Shown in pieces: positions 19,719 through 25,746 of a stretch of 25,746 nucleotides of DNA (positions are counted from its first letter, which is position 1; every line of letters begins with the position of its first letter). A model generated the notes under the pieces. It was not told where the DNA came from, made no database searches, and saw nothing but the letters and a program-made list of their open reading frames with translations. Position numbers and translations under genes: made by a program. Origin of the DNA: a virus; IMG/VR virus record IMGVR_UViG_3300032236_000539, positions 1 through 25,746 of that record; one strand, given 5' to 3'.

Positions 19719-20306
19719 TTACTGGCCGCTGGTATCAAACCATAGGTCTCCGACCTGTACGTTTGATGTTGGCGGGGTGTTTCCGTAGTTTATCGCATAG
19801 CCCCACTTGAGGCCAACGGTTTGGGTAGAATCTGTGACTAGAGCACGACCATTCGTACCTGCTGCGAGGTGAGCCGGAGCATTAGAACCGGCACCGGCAA
19901 TAAGGTCTCCCTTAGCCTGAATGATGGTGGTCAGAATCGCATTTGGCGTAGTTTGATTGTAAAGTAAGTTTGTAATGTCAATTGTGGGTGCTGCCGATGC
20001 CGAAAGGGCAAAGTAGGTTGCCGGGAAAGTTCCCACTTGATACATCGTTGACGTATTCGGAGTCTGGACCTCACAGCGGTAGACCTGACCCTTGGGCTGG
20101 GTCGTGGCGTCATCGGTAGCGTACAGGTCAATGCTGAACGTCCCGAGTGCGTCGGTTTGAGCCTCAACGGGCGAAGCCGAGGCCACGATGCCGTCGTCCA
20201 TTGAGGTGAGGCTAGAGGTCAGGTTGAACTTGACCGTTGTGCCCACCGACGGGTTGCCCTGAGGGTCCTTGATGGTTCCGGTGACGGTGACGGTGGTAAA
20301 AGGCAT
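19719..20306 (-). CDS. Short tail fibre-like protein with Ig-like domain, 195 aa
   Basis: ATG 20306 follows GGGAGGTAAG. Residues 1-120 (VTVTGTIKDPQGNPSVGTTVKF ... DALGTFSIDLYATDDA ... YRCEVQTP) are homologous to the first 125 residues of the protein at 16132-17031. Residues 130-195 contain AKGDLIAGAGSNAPAHLAAGTNGRALVTD and end VGDLWFDTSGQ, elements very common in phage tail fibres before attachment of a distal domain. It may be a fibre base lacking its own tip, or a short adaptor that joins larger fibres. Confidence 0.8.
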   Translation of the reverse strand: MPFTTVTVTGTIKDPQGNPSVGTTVKFNLTSSLTSMDDGIVASASPVEAQTDALGTFSIDLYATDDATTQPKGQVYRCEVQTPNTSTMYQVGTFPATYFALSASAAPTIDITNLLYNQTTPNAILTTIIQAKGDLIAGAGSNAPAHLAAGTNGRALVTDSTQTVGLKWGYAINYGNTPPTSNVQVGDLWFDTSGQ

Positions 20307-20753
20307 TTACTTACCTCCCTCGGTAAGGCTCCAGTTGTCTTGAAACCAGCGTTGGGCCACCCAAGCCGGGTATGTAATAGAATGAATGCCAACAAGGCCA
20401 TGCCGATGATGCGCTTCGCACAACACTAACATATTACCCTCGCTGTCAAGCCAATGCCTCAAATGAGGGTCATCAGCCTCGCCCATCTCTGGGAAATCGG
20501 CTAGAATTTTGGTGGAGTCCACAGAGTTGACAAGGGCCCACTCAATCTTCCAGTGGTGCGTTTCCATGTGCTCGCCCTTGGGCAGTTGAGACTGCCTAAC
20601 TCCACAAATCCAGCAAGGCTCGTCCAGTTCGTAGACGAGGTGGTTGTGGACACGCTTGTACTCAGCCGAAGCCCTACGAGGGCTGTGCTCGGGATACCAC
20701 ACCGTCTCGGTGAGGGTCCGGGTTACGGCATGCGGAGCAACGGGTTCAGGCAT
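20307..20753 (-). CDS. HNH-like zinc protein in the tail block, 148 aa
   Basis: I place the start at ATG 20753, eight bases inside the upstream stop, rather than a TTG 24 bases earlier. It has C47 and C50 (CWICG), HMETHHWKIEWA with His66/67, GNMLVLCEAHHRHG with Asn107, Cys112, His115/116, then GIHSITYPAWVAQRWF. Two Cys knuckles and His-Asn-His positions fit an HNH-type fold, although the catalytic spacing differs from that of the gene at 11041. Its place among tail genes may mark a moron-type insertion or a homing nuclease. Function uncertain. Confidence 0.75.
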   Translation of the reverse strand: MPEPVAPHAVTRTLTETVWYPEHSPRRASAEYKRVHNHLVYELDEPCWICGVRQSQLPKGEHMETHHWKIEWALVNSVDSTKILADFPEMGEADDPHLRHWLDSEGNMLVLCEAHHRHGLVGIHSITYPAWVAQRWFQDNWSLTEGGK

Positions 20754-21258
20754 TAATCTTCTTGCCTTCAGCGGCAAACATGATTTCTAGTTCTGCTGGG
20801 GTAATCTGGAATGGGTCGGTGGGGCAGTCCCAGCCGCCGTGCTCCCAAGAGCGAGCAACGAGAGCCGAGCAAATCAGAGTGTTGTTGCGACGCACGTCAA
20901 CACGCAGCCAACGGGGAGTCAGGATGTTGAAAGCAATGCTGAAAATGGTCAGCACGCCGTACTTGAGGCCGACCTGACGCTGGGCATAGGCAACGGCCTT
21001 AGCCCTGTCCACGCCCTCGGGGGCCTTGATTGCAAGCAGGTCGCCGCCCGGGGCAACGTCCTGAATCCGCACGCTCTGACCACGACGGGCCATCTGGATG
21101 CACCAAATCTGACCGTCCTCAATCTTCTCGATGAGGGCAGCGTGGTTGTACCGAGTGTTCTTCCAGCGAAGACGCTGACCGAAGCGAATCAGGTGAGCGT
21201 AGAGCCCCCTGCTGTGGGTAAGAATGGCATCGCCGGGTTGCAGAATAACGTCACCCAT
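20746..21258 (-). CDS. Permuted papain-fold (YiiX/NlpC-P60-like) hydrolase, 170 aa
   Basis: ATG 21258 shares a base with the previous TAA. The layout matches circularly permuted NlpC/P60 proteins: LQPGDAILTHSRG at the start, RYNHAALIEK with His39, then GLKYG, and TLICSALVARSW with Cys130, where the His precedes the Cys as in the permuted families. Family members hydrolyse amide or acyl bonds in peptidoglycan or lipids. It is neighbour to a papain-like protein and the lysis genes, so a role in wall entry or lysis is likely but not proven. A short hydrophobic stretch (103-113) may be a core helix. Confidence 0.78.
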   Translation of the reverse strand: MGDVILQPGDAILTHSRGLYAHLIRFGQRLRWKNTRYNHAALIEKIEDGQIWCIQMARRGQSVRIQDVAPGGDLLAIKAPEGVDRAKAVAYAQRQVGLKYGVLTIFSIAFNILTPRWLRVDVRRNNTLICSALVARSWEHGGWDCPTDPFQITPAELEIMFAAEGKKINA

Positions 21259-21980
21259 TAGAGACTCCTTAGGTCTTTCTGAAGTTGCGGAAGGTTTACA
21301 CTCCAGACCGGGCCATGCCCAGCCTCAACGTAAATTTCGGGGATAACAACCCACGCCTCAGAGGCGTAACGCTGCCACCATTCCCAAGAGAGGGAAGTGA
21401 CGCTTCCCCATGTAATAATTTCCAGTCCCCAAGGACTTGCCCCGGTGGCGACGACACAGTGACCCCCGGCCGGAGGGCCGGAATTGGCGTCAATGTGCCA
21501 ATTTTGATGGGTCTCAAACTGCTGCTCGGCCTCGGTGGGCATTTCAACTCCGAGGTACAGAGCGCCAAAGGCGTACAGGGCGTCAGCCATTTCCTTGGGG
21601 TCACGAATGTTTACCGGTGCGTAGCCAACAATGTTGGTCTCAAACAAGCCGTTCTTGAGCCAGTGTTGCAAGACAGAGTGTTCCACCAAGCCGGAGTCCT
21701 CGCCCCCAGAAAGGGTGAAATAGGTCTCCTCAACGGCGTCATCGCCCGGGTAATTGAATGTTTCTCCCACTTCGGCGTAGGCCAACTGAAGCAGGTGAAC
21801 AACACCAGCGATGGTGCAGTCTCCCAACTTGTCGTTGAGTGCCATTGGGTAATTTGATACAGTGTGTGAATAGTCAAACGTTCTCGGCGGGGTTGGGAAC
21901 GACGCACTAGCGTAGTCCTTTAGGGTCCCCATCATCGGCAGTTCTGCCGCCATTTTTCCCCTCTTGCCTGCTTCACGCAT
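21258..21980 (-). CDS. Papain-like cysteine-peptidase-fold protein, 240 aa
   Basis: It has the C1/C39-like layout: PPRTFDYSHTVSNYPMALNDKLGDCTIAGVVHLL with candidate nucleophile Cys55 and an Asn/Lys oxyanion region, and AGGHCVVATGAS with His174, then a strand GLEIITWGSVTSLSW and SEAWVVI. Proteins with the LND-K-LGDCT-A motif occur in phages and bacteria; their substrates are not known to me. Two starts are possible: ATG 21980, coupled to the upstream stop with GGGGGAG, or ATG 21953 with AGAGGGG. It could process a virion protein or act on the wall during entry. Confidence 0.78.
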   Translation of the reverse strand: MREAGKRGKMAAELPMMGTLKDYASASFPTPPRTFDYSHTVSNYPMALNDKLGDCTIAGVVHLLQLAYAEVGETFNYPGDDAVEETYFTLSGGEDSGLVEHSVLQHWLKNGLFETNIVGYAPVNIRDPKEMADALYAFGALYLGVEMPTEAEQQFETHQNWHIDANSGPPAGGHCVVATGASPWGLEIITWGSVTSLSWEWWQRYASEAWVVIPEIYVEAGHGPVWSVNLPQLQKDLRSL

Positions 21981-22330
21981 TACTGCTCCCCCAAACCTAG
22001 GTGGTCCTCAATAGTCTCAATTCTCTTGTTTTGCTTTACATCAATGCTTGATTCAGTATCAGCAACAAACTTGCGTCCCACCGATTCTCCAAGGCGTTGG
22101 CCAAAGAGGTTGGAGCAGGACACGAGTCCGATAACCATGACCTTTTGAGTGGTTGAGTGACCATTGATTGCATCAAGCGAAAACTTGGTGCTCAACAGAA
22201 AACACAGCCACGAAACAACATCAATACACCCAGCCATCCAACCATGACGGCGTGACTGAGCCTGTACTTTGAGCGAGTTCAGGGTGTCCTGAATCAACAT
22301 GCAACCTGCTGCGATAAGAGCGATGACCAT
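21980..22330 (-). CDS. Membrane protein with about three helices, holin candidate
   Basis: The 116-residue product has hydrophobic segments at about 2-14, 32-47 and 64-74, and a charged C-terminal tail (DVKQNKRIETIEDHLG). ATG 22330 overlaps the previous stop (TAATG). Its size, topology and place two genes after the endolysin suggest a holin or holin partner, which would form the membrane lesion releasing the endolysin. No family motif is recognised, so the assignment rests on context. Confidence 0.7.
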   Translation of the reverse strand: MVIALIAAGCMLIQDTLNSLKVQAQSRRHGWMAGCIDVVSWLCFLLSTKFSLDAINGHSTTQKVMVIGLVSCSNLFGQRLGESVGRKFVADTESSIDVKQNKRIETIEDHLGLGEQ

Positions 22331-22665
22331 TAGTAGTGGTCCCCGTTCTCCTTAATGCCTTCATGCCAGCCGAGATGACGAATCAACTTGTCCTTAACCT
22401 CGTCTAGTTCTTCATCTAGGTGTGCCAGCGTCTCAATAACTTGGTCCAACTTTGCTTCCGTGCGAGCAGCGGTGTCTCCCAAACTTGGGGTGTCCTTTCC
22501 ATTGGGGGTGACTTCACGACGAATCTCATCAAATTGAGTTGCAATACTCCTCGCCATAGCCCGATGAAACCAACGGACTGCCCCAAAAACAAACAGGCTG
22601 ATTCCGATAATGGCCGAAATGTAGTTAGCCCAGTCGTAAACAGTTAACTTCATAAGTGCCAGCAT
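22330..22665 (-). CDS. Single-pass membrane protein with coiled coil, holin/antiholin candidate
   Basis: The start is ATG 22665 after AAGGAG; an upstream frame would run into the endolysin. One membrane helix lies at about residues 10-30 (WANYISAIIGISLFVFGAVRWF), followed by a long charged coiled coil (TAARTEAKLDQVIETLAHLDEELDEVKDKL). One helix plus a cytoplasmic coiled coil resembles small phage lysis proteins that pair with a multi-helix holin. It sits between endolysin and the three-helix protein. The pair could be holin and antiholin; which is which cannot be told from sequence alone. Confidence 0.72.
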   Translation of the reverse strand: MLALMKLTVYDWANYISAIIGISLFVFGAVRWFHRAMARSIATQFDEIRREVTPNGKDTPSLGDTAARTEAKLDQVIETLAHLDEELDEVKDKLIRHLGWHEGIKENGDHY

Positions 22666-22675
22666 GGCTGACTCC

Positions 22676-22969
22676 TTACGGCAGTTGAACTGCGCCCCAA
22701 GTGGTGCCGTTGACACTCTGAGCGAAGTAGAAGACGGCTCCGTTGTCGGCCTCAGCGGTAATCACCATCTGCTGTCCAGCGATAGCGACCTGCGGCTGCC
22801 CAACGAACTTTGCGGTCACCTTGGCACTGCCGCCCTGTGGGCCAGCAAGGACCTCATTGGTCCACTTGCCATCGGTATTGCGCCACTTGTGATACAGGAC
22901 GCCACCAGAAATCTGGATGACATGCTGAAGACCGGGCTTGAAATCGGTAATGACCTGAGTGACGGCCAT
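22676..22969 (-). CDS. Internal in-frame product: endolysin binding domain alone
   Basis: Within the endolysin gene, AAGGAG (22981 down to 22976), a 6-nt spacer and ATG (22969) give a near-ideal start exactly at the domain boundary (…SKETP|MAVTQV). The product would be 97 residues, the lectin-like domain only. Endolysins of some Gram-positive phages are known to make such a shorter subunit and assemble with the full-length enzyme. Expression here is inferred from the Shine-Dalgarno and its placement. Confidence 0.55.
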   Translation of the reverse strand: MAVTQVITDFKPGLQHVIQISGGVLYHKWRNTDGKWTNEVLAGPQGGSAKVTAKFVGQPQVAIAGQQMVITAEADNGAVFYFAQSVNGTTWGAVQLP

Positions 22970-23467
22970 AGGGGTCTCCTTAGAGGGGTTCGGGGATGGT
23001 GCATACGGGCTAGTGCCGTTGTTAATATTGGTGGTATCAAATCGAAGGTAACGCTGGGGCTGCCTGCCGTCCTGAGAGACGCGACAGTAGTTTGGGTCAC
23101 CCTGCTGACCGTGCGAGACAGTCAGCGGGTCGGGTCCAGCCTCAACGACCATGGCAACGTGGTCGCCCGTTCCCGGGCCGTAAACGATGGCGTCGCCGGG
23201 CTGGACTTGCTCAAGGGGAATCTCGGTGCCGTGAGCAAGGAGCGTGCCGGTGTAGCCGGTGCCGTTGTAGCCCTGACCATTCGGGTCGGCAGCGCCTCCC
23301 CATGAGTAGCAATAGGTAAAGAATGCGCTGCAATCGGCATCGAAGGGAAGAACGCCCGGCTTGTGAACGCCCTCCATGCGAGTCGGGCCTTCGGTGTAGT
23401 TGGCCTGACCGTGGTGCTCAACGCCCCATTTGGCCCAGTCAACGATGTTCTGGCGTGCATCAGACAT
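22676..23467 (-). CDS. Endolysin: NlpC/P60-CHAP-like peptidase plus lectin-like domain
   Basis: The 263-residue product has an N-terminal papain-fold peptidase: DADCSAFFTYC with nucleophile Cys46, QPGDAIVYG (89-97), GDHVAMVVEAG with His103, and VSHGQQG with His119 as a possible third residue. It should cleave peptide stems of peptidoglycan. A linker (150-166) leads to a small beta domain (HVIQISGGVLYHKWRNTDGKW ... AGQQMVITAEADNG), like one blade unit of PLL-type lectins, probably wall-binding. ATG 23467 overlaps the previous stop. A strong Shine-Dalgarno and ATG inside the frame at the linker should also make the binding domain alone (see 22676-22969). Confidence 0.88.
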   Translation of the reverse strand: MSDARQNIVDWAKWGVEHHGQANYTEGPTRMEGVHKPGVLPFDADCSAFFTYCYSWGGAADPNGQGYNGTGYTGTLLAHGTEIPLEQVQPGDAIVYGPGTGDHVAMVVEAGPDPLTVSHGQQGDPNYCRVSQDGRQPQRYLRFDTTNINNGTSPYAPSPNPSKETPMAVTQVITDFKPGLQHVIQISGGVLYHKWRNTDGKWTNEVLAGPQGGSAKVTAKFVGQPQVAIAGQQMVITAEADNGAVFYFAQSVNGTTWGAVQLP

Positions 23468-24231
23468 TAGGAGAAACTCACAAGTTCGACGGAGACGTAG
23501 TTGTCTGCTGAAGTGTTGCTATTTGAAATGGTCGGCTTGTTGCCAGTGGTAGTGGTGCTAGGGACGTTGCTCCGGAACCCGATGCTCACCAGATACGGGG
23601 TAGCCGATGATGCGCCGATTACGCTGATTACGGCGCTAAATGAAACGCCCATGTTGGCTCCGAGCGTCACGGCACCGCCAGTAGCACTCGTGCCACCCGT
23701 GGAAATTCGTGGGCCGTAAGCAATGTTGGTTAGCGTTCCTCCGGTACCCAACTTGCCGTTGATGGCAGCGCCCATGTTGTAGGCACCCGCCACGTTGGCC
23801 CCGGCCGTCAGCGTTCCCGAAACTCGGTAAATGCCGTTAGAGGGAATGGAGATGGAGTTGGAGGACAAGGTGAGTCCGTTACCGTTAGCAGTGATGGTGT
23901 CGAAGGCGACCGTATTGCCGACAGCGCCATTCGAGTCTCCCGAAATGGTGGAAACTAAGGTGTAAGAGCCAGAAGCGATGTAAGCCGTCAGGTGCGGCTT
24001 GAGACCAACTGAATACCAGATGCCGCTGTAGGAGAAAAAGGTCAGGTTGGTGTCGCTCTGGTGCCAAATCAGACCGTCGTAGACGGTGTTGGGTGCTGAC
24101 GTGGAGGCTGAAACTACGTAACCAGCGGCGTTAGAAGCCACGTCGTTGGCGAGGTTGCTCATGTCGGCTGGGACATTCGCAGCGTAGGTCGAGTCTGGAT
24201 AACGCAGACCCATACGGCTAGTAGATGGCAT
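23467..24231 (-). CDS. Tail fibre/spike-like protein, 254 aa
   Basis: ATG 24231 and the stop at 23467 each share a base with the neighbouring gene. Residues 1-75 look like a fibre base (RMGLRYPDSTYAANVPADMSNLANDV ... DGLIWHQSDTNLTFFSYSGIWYSVG). Residues 90-254 resemble a C1q/TNF-like beta sandwich (GNTVAFDTITANGNGLTLSSNSISIPSNGIYRVSGTLTA), often used for receptor binding. Directly after the tail protein I-like gene, it fits a fibre attached to the baseplate. Rich in Ser, Thr, Gly and Asn; only one or no Cys. Confidence 0.82.
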   Translation of the reverse strand: MPSTSRMGLRYPDSTYAANVPADMSNLANDVASNAAGYVVSASTSAPNTVYDGLIWHQSDTNLTFFSYSGIWYSVGLKPHLTAYIASGSYTLVSTISGDSNGAVGNTVAFDTITANGNGLTLSSNSISIPSNGIYRVSGTLTAGANVAGAYNMGAAINGKLGTGGTLTNIAYGPRISTGGTSATGGAVTLGANMGVSFSAVISVIGASSATPYLVSIGFRSNVPSTTTTGNKPTISNSNTSADNYVSVELVSFS

Positions 24232-24974
24232 TAGTATCCTCCAAAGTAGGTAATGAATCCAGCGGGCTGATAGTTTTGCAACTGGACAAGCGTGTAGGTG
24301 GCTCCGTTGGGAAACGCCCCGTAAGTCGAATACAGCCCATTAAGCGTGCTGTAGTTATCAACTGAAAGGCCCGCCTCCAAATTTGCGTAGGAAAGAAGCG
24401 GAATTTTGTTGGTCGGGGCAAGGACGGTCAAATGATAGGGTTCGACCGTATAGGACGTCCTGATGCCAGTCAGGGAGTCAGCCGTGGTTTGCGTTCGCTC
24501 AAGCACAATGATTTCGCTTGAGGAAACGGTGGTGGTGCTCCCGCTTGACTGCCAAAGGCCAGTCAGGGTTGACGCCACAAACGACTTGATGGATGCCACG
24601 GTCCCACGCTGAAAACCCGCATGGCCCTGAATGGCGGACTTCCAAGATGCTACCATCTGAGCGTTAGTTTGATTTGGGTTGTACTGAAGGCGGACTCCAA
24701 GCAACTGGCCCAACCAAGGAAGCGCATAGTCGGGGCAGCGGTTTACATCGAGAATCTGCGACCAACCCGGTGCAGTCACGTTGCCGTAGTTGTCACGCAT
24801 CAGGACGTCTAGGTCAGTAAGAAGCAGGGCAAACGATGAAATCCAACCAAGCAGGGGATAGCCGTTAGTTGCATCGTTGTCCTGAATGAACTGCGGGACC
24901 GAGTGATACAGGTGACTGGTATTCTTGTCAGCCAGCAAGTTTGCTGCCTGAGTGGGAGTTAGCCCCGTGCTCAT
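24231..24974 (-). CDS. Tail protein I-like baseplate component, 247 aa
   Basis: Start is ATG 24974, coupled to the baseplate J-like stop (TAATG). The segment CPDYALPWLGQLLGVRLQYNP ... QMVASWKSAIQGHAGFQRGTVASIKSFVAS matches the signature region of P2 gpI-like proteins, in which a W/L-rich 'L..L...L.V' is followed by a helix and a GT/T. gpI joins the baseplate wedge to fibres. The gene order J-like, I-like, fibre is the classic order in contractile tails, and this supports the call more than any single motif. C-terminal third (about 170-247) is not recognised. Confidence 0.85.
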   Translation of the reverse strand: MSTGLTPTQAANLLADKNTSHLYHSVPQFIQDNDATNGYPLLGWISSFALLLTDLDVLMRDNYGNVTAPGWSQILDVNRCPDYALPWLGQLLGVRLQYNPNQTNAQMVASWKSAIQGHAGFQRGTVASIKSFVASTLTGLWQSSGSTTTVSSSEIIVLERTQTTADSLTGIRTSYTVEPYHLTVLAPTNKIPLLSYANLEAGLSVDNYSTLNGLYSTYGAFPNGATYTLVQLQNYQPAGFITYFGGY

Positions 24975-25746
24975 TAGCCCACCTCGTAAGCCGCAGAGGT
25001 GCTGGACGTGACCGTGCCAGTAACGCTATGCACAACCGGGATGCCTCCAAGGTTGCCTAGGGAAATGTCGGAAGTCCCGAAGGTTCCGCCAGCAACTCTC
25101 ACCGTGAGGCTGATGATGTTGGCGATTCCCTCTACGTCGTCCAAGTAGCCAGCAAGGTCAAGGTAGCGAACGTAGTTTTGGTTGGAGTCCCAAATAGGGG
25201 GTGAGTTGGTGCCACCACCGAAATAGGCCGGGCTAAGGTAAGTCTCAAGGGCCGTGTTGCCAGCAGCGGTGACCGAGGCAGTGTCGTAGCCAAGCGCAGC
25301 CTTCGCCGACCACTGAATGTCAATCGGAACGTAGGTTGGGTTGATAACGTTGACTTGGAAGTTCGCCTCTCGTGCGCCGTCCAAGTACGACTGAAGTGCC
25401 TTCAGCGTGTTAGCAGTGACAGGGCTCCCGTCCGACTGCATTGGGACAACGGTGACCTCTCTGGCCGCACTGTTGAGACTGACAGGACTTGAGTTGCCAC
25501 CCGCAGTCCAGTTGACGCTCGGGAGGTAAGAGGAGTTGAGGTAGGTGCTGGCATTGTTGGTGCCGGAGTTAATCTGAACCTGCGAAACGGCGACGACGCC
25601 ATTGACGGGCAGAGTTAGGCCCGTTTGGAACGTAATCTTTACCTGACAGTCACCACCCGCAGGAACCGTGAAGTTGACAGCCGCGTAGCCCGAAAGGGAT
25701 GGATTATTGCTCGGGTTAAAAGTGTAACCTCCACCCGAAAGCGACG
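24974..25746 (-). CDS. Baseplate J-like protein, 5' end cut by window edge
   Basis: The frame is open from 25744 to the TAG-type stop at 24974 with about 256 visible codons and no start inside needed, so the gene continues beyond the window. The visible part has a VNFTVPAGGDCQVKITFQTGL segment, AREVTVVPMQSDGSPVTANTLKALQSYLDGAREANFQVNVINPTYVPIDI and VRYLDLAGYLDDVEGIANI, matching the P2 gpJ/Mu gp47 baseplate wedge family near its C-terminal half (the ALQSYLDGxR then V-V-x-P-x-Y-V-x-I-x-I pattern). It forms the outer wedge of a contractile baseplate. An internal ATG at 25441 is not needed as a start. Confidence 0.85.
   Translation of the reverse strand, partial: SLSGGGYTFNPSNNPSLSGYAAVNFTVPAGGDCQVKITFQTGLTLPVNGVVAVSQVQINSGTNNASTYLNSSYLPSVNWTAGGNSSPVSLNSAAREVTVVPMQSDGSPVTANTLKALQSYLDGAREANFQVNVINPTYVPIDIQWSAKAALGYDTASVTAAGNTALETYLSPAYFGGGTNSPPIWDSNQNYVRYLDLAGYLDDVEGIANIISLTVRVAGGTFGTSDISLGNLGGIPVVHSVTGTVTSSTSAAYEVG

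Noticed and set aside
20309-20328. CTTACC ... GGTAAG hairpin around the Shine-Dalgarno of the 19719-20306 gene
   Set aside because: The 6-bp stem is weak and occurrence by chance in a coding overlap is likely.
1-25746. tRNA genes, integrase, attachment sites, insertion sequences
   Set aside because: None could be recognised on either strand; this does not show the phage is lytic because the window is only part of the genome.

Overview
This is an internal piece of a tailed-phage genome whose host is very probably an actinomycete. Two genes encode WhiB-like iron-sulfur proteins, a family confined to Actinobacteria and their phages. The lysis-type transglycosylase resembles actinobacterial resuscitation-promoting factors, and the clearest operator is an actinobacterial/Gram-positive SOS box. 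Neighbouring baseplate J-like and tail protein I-like genes at the right edge suggest a contractile-tailed (myovirus-type) particle. No capsid, portal, terminase or integrase gene lies in the window, so lifestyle cannot be read. Genes are tightly packed, often with 1, 4 or 8 nt stop/start overlaps, and many start with GTG or TTG. No gap longer than 300 bases lacks a gene.

Layout. (1) Positions 1-7293, leftward: a truncated SprT-like protease, a run of very small genes that includes three paralogues of an unrecognised family, then a replication block (DnaB/RepA-like helicase, a lambda-O-like initiator carrying a possible origin inside its own gene, and a HARP/SNF2 helicase). (2) Positions 7342-14410, rightward: recA, an orphan LexA-type DNA-binding domain, a YqaJ exonuclease, an ERF annealing protein, coiled-coil proteins, an HNH protein, a DNA methyltransferase, a secreted Rpf-like transglycosylase, and two whiB genes flanking a PD-(D/E)XK-type nuclease. 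(3) Positions 14396-25746, leftward: a zinc-motif protein, a metallophosphoesterase and a small HTH protein behind their own promoter, then tail fibre and virion proteins, two cysteine-peptidase-fold proteins, two membrane proteins, a two-product endolysin, and baseplate genes running off the right edge.

How the genes work together. Several promoters carry GAAC-N4-GTTC-like SOS boxes inside or across their core elements. The recA box is perfect; near-matches lie in the promoters of the ERF gene, the replication helicase and the metallophosphoesterase/HTH pair. Together with a LexA DNA-binding domain that has no protease domain and overlaps recA, this points to a phage-carried SOS-like circuit controlling replication and recombination. 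This circuit, the origin-like repeats inside the initiator gene, the internal start in the endolysin and a terminator written antisense inside the second whiB are the main points for follow-up. All functional calls come from reading motifs by eye; no database search was run.
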